A stretch of 13,109 nt of DNA, taken from NCBI GenBank assembly GCA_030052355.1, contig JASIGS010000137.1:1-13109 (forward strand), given 5' to 3'. Positions 12,991 through 13,109 of this stretch are shown here, piece by piece; position 1 is the stretch's first letter; each line of letters starts with the position of its first letter. Position numbers and translations under genes: made by a program. The notes below the pieces were generated by a model that saw nothing but the letters and a program-made list of their open reading frames with translations, was not told where the DNA came from and made no database searches. The stretch is from Streptosporangiaceae bacterium (GTDB lineage: Bacteria; Actinomycetota; Actinomycetes; Streptosporangiales; Streptosporangiaceae).

Positions 12991-13109
12991 GTGAAGGTCC
13001 TGATCACGGGCGGAGCCGGCTACATCGGCAGCACCGTCGCGTCGGCCTGCCTGGACGCCGGGATCACGCCGGTGATCCTGGACAGCCTGGTGACCGGCCG
13101 GAGCGAGTT
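12991..13109 (+). CDS. galE: UDP-glucose 4-epimerase-like protein, N-terminal part (cut by window edge)
   Basis: Only the first 39 codons are in the window. The product starts MKVLITGGAGYIGSTVASAC, with the extended-SDR nucleotide-binding motif TGGAGYIGS (6-14), and continues ILDSLVTGRSE, matching the GalE pattern in which VxDxLxxG binds the NAD adenine ribose. GalE interconverts UDP-glucose and UDP-galactose in the cytoplasm for galactose use and cell-wall sugars. GTG 12991 follows GGGAGG with 4 nt between. It lies after a terminator-like hairpin and is probably a separate transcription unit. Because only the N-terminus is visible, another NAD-dependent sugar epimerase or dehydratase is possible. 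Confidence 0.8.
   Translation, partial: MKVLITGGAGYIGSTVASACLDAGITPVILDSLVTGRSE

Noticed and set aside
12117..13007. 296-codon minus-strand frame opposite the ABC1 kinase and the hairpin
   Set aside because: It is antisense to the catalytic core of the ABC1 protein and shows no domain of its own.

Overview
The window is high-GC DNA with dense genes, GTG starts and little intergenic space. Gene content includes a family 1 encapsulin with DyP cargo, MpaB/DUF2236 and ABC1 kinase genes, and a WYL-type regulator beside an SDR. Several starts have a TANNNT hexamer exactly 6 nt upstream, a leaderless layout common in actinobacteria. All this points to Actinomycetota; I cannot fix the genus. No rRNA, tRNA, CRISPR array or insertion sequence was seen.

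Layout, left to right. (1) 1-1175: the N-terminal HTH of a YafY/DeoR-like regulator (minus strand, cut by the window edge) is divergent from a DHRS1-like short-chain dehydrogenase, with overlapping back-to-back promoters, and the SDR gene ends at a 14-bp perfect stem-loop. (2) 1284-3491: an apparently leaderless class I methyltransferase gene, a second methyltransferase gene, and an overlapping small membrane-protein gene. A seven-G tract lies where a -1 slip would fuse the last two frames. (3) 3481-4646: an MmcQ/YjbR-family gene (minus) divergent from a Lon substrate-binding-domain protein gene (plus). (4) 4711-6271: an animal-type haem peroxidase behind an unusually AT-rich promoter with an imperfect palindrome. 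(5) 6279-9308, minus strand: nitronate monooxygenase, then DyP peroxidase, then encapsulin. DyP and encapsulin overlap by ATGA, and DyP ends in a textbook encapsulin loading peptide. (6) 9438-12926: glutathionyl-hydroquinone-reductase-like GST, MpaB/DUF2236 oxygenase and ABC1/UbiB-like kinase, joined by start/stop overlaps and closed by a hairpin. (7) 12991 to the end: the start of a UDP-glucose 4-epimerase-like gene.

How they may work together: the centre of the window (4.7-12.9 kb) is rich in redox enzymes. It holds two unrelated haem peroxidases, one of them packaged in a protein nanocompartment, plus an FMN oxidase that can generate reactive oxygen, a quinone-conjugate reductase-like GST, a predicted haem oxygenase and a kinase-like protein of the family that supports quinone biosynthesis. 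A shared role in peroxide or quinone stress is my inference. The solid parts are the DyP-encapsulin pair and the translationally coupled GST-MpaB-ABC1 operon. The DyP nanocompartment is a known type of system. The least described unit here is the GST-MpaB-ABC1 operon, and the possible methyltransferase/membrane-protein frameshift is the most speculative signal.
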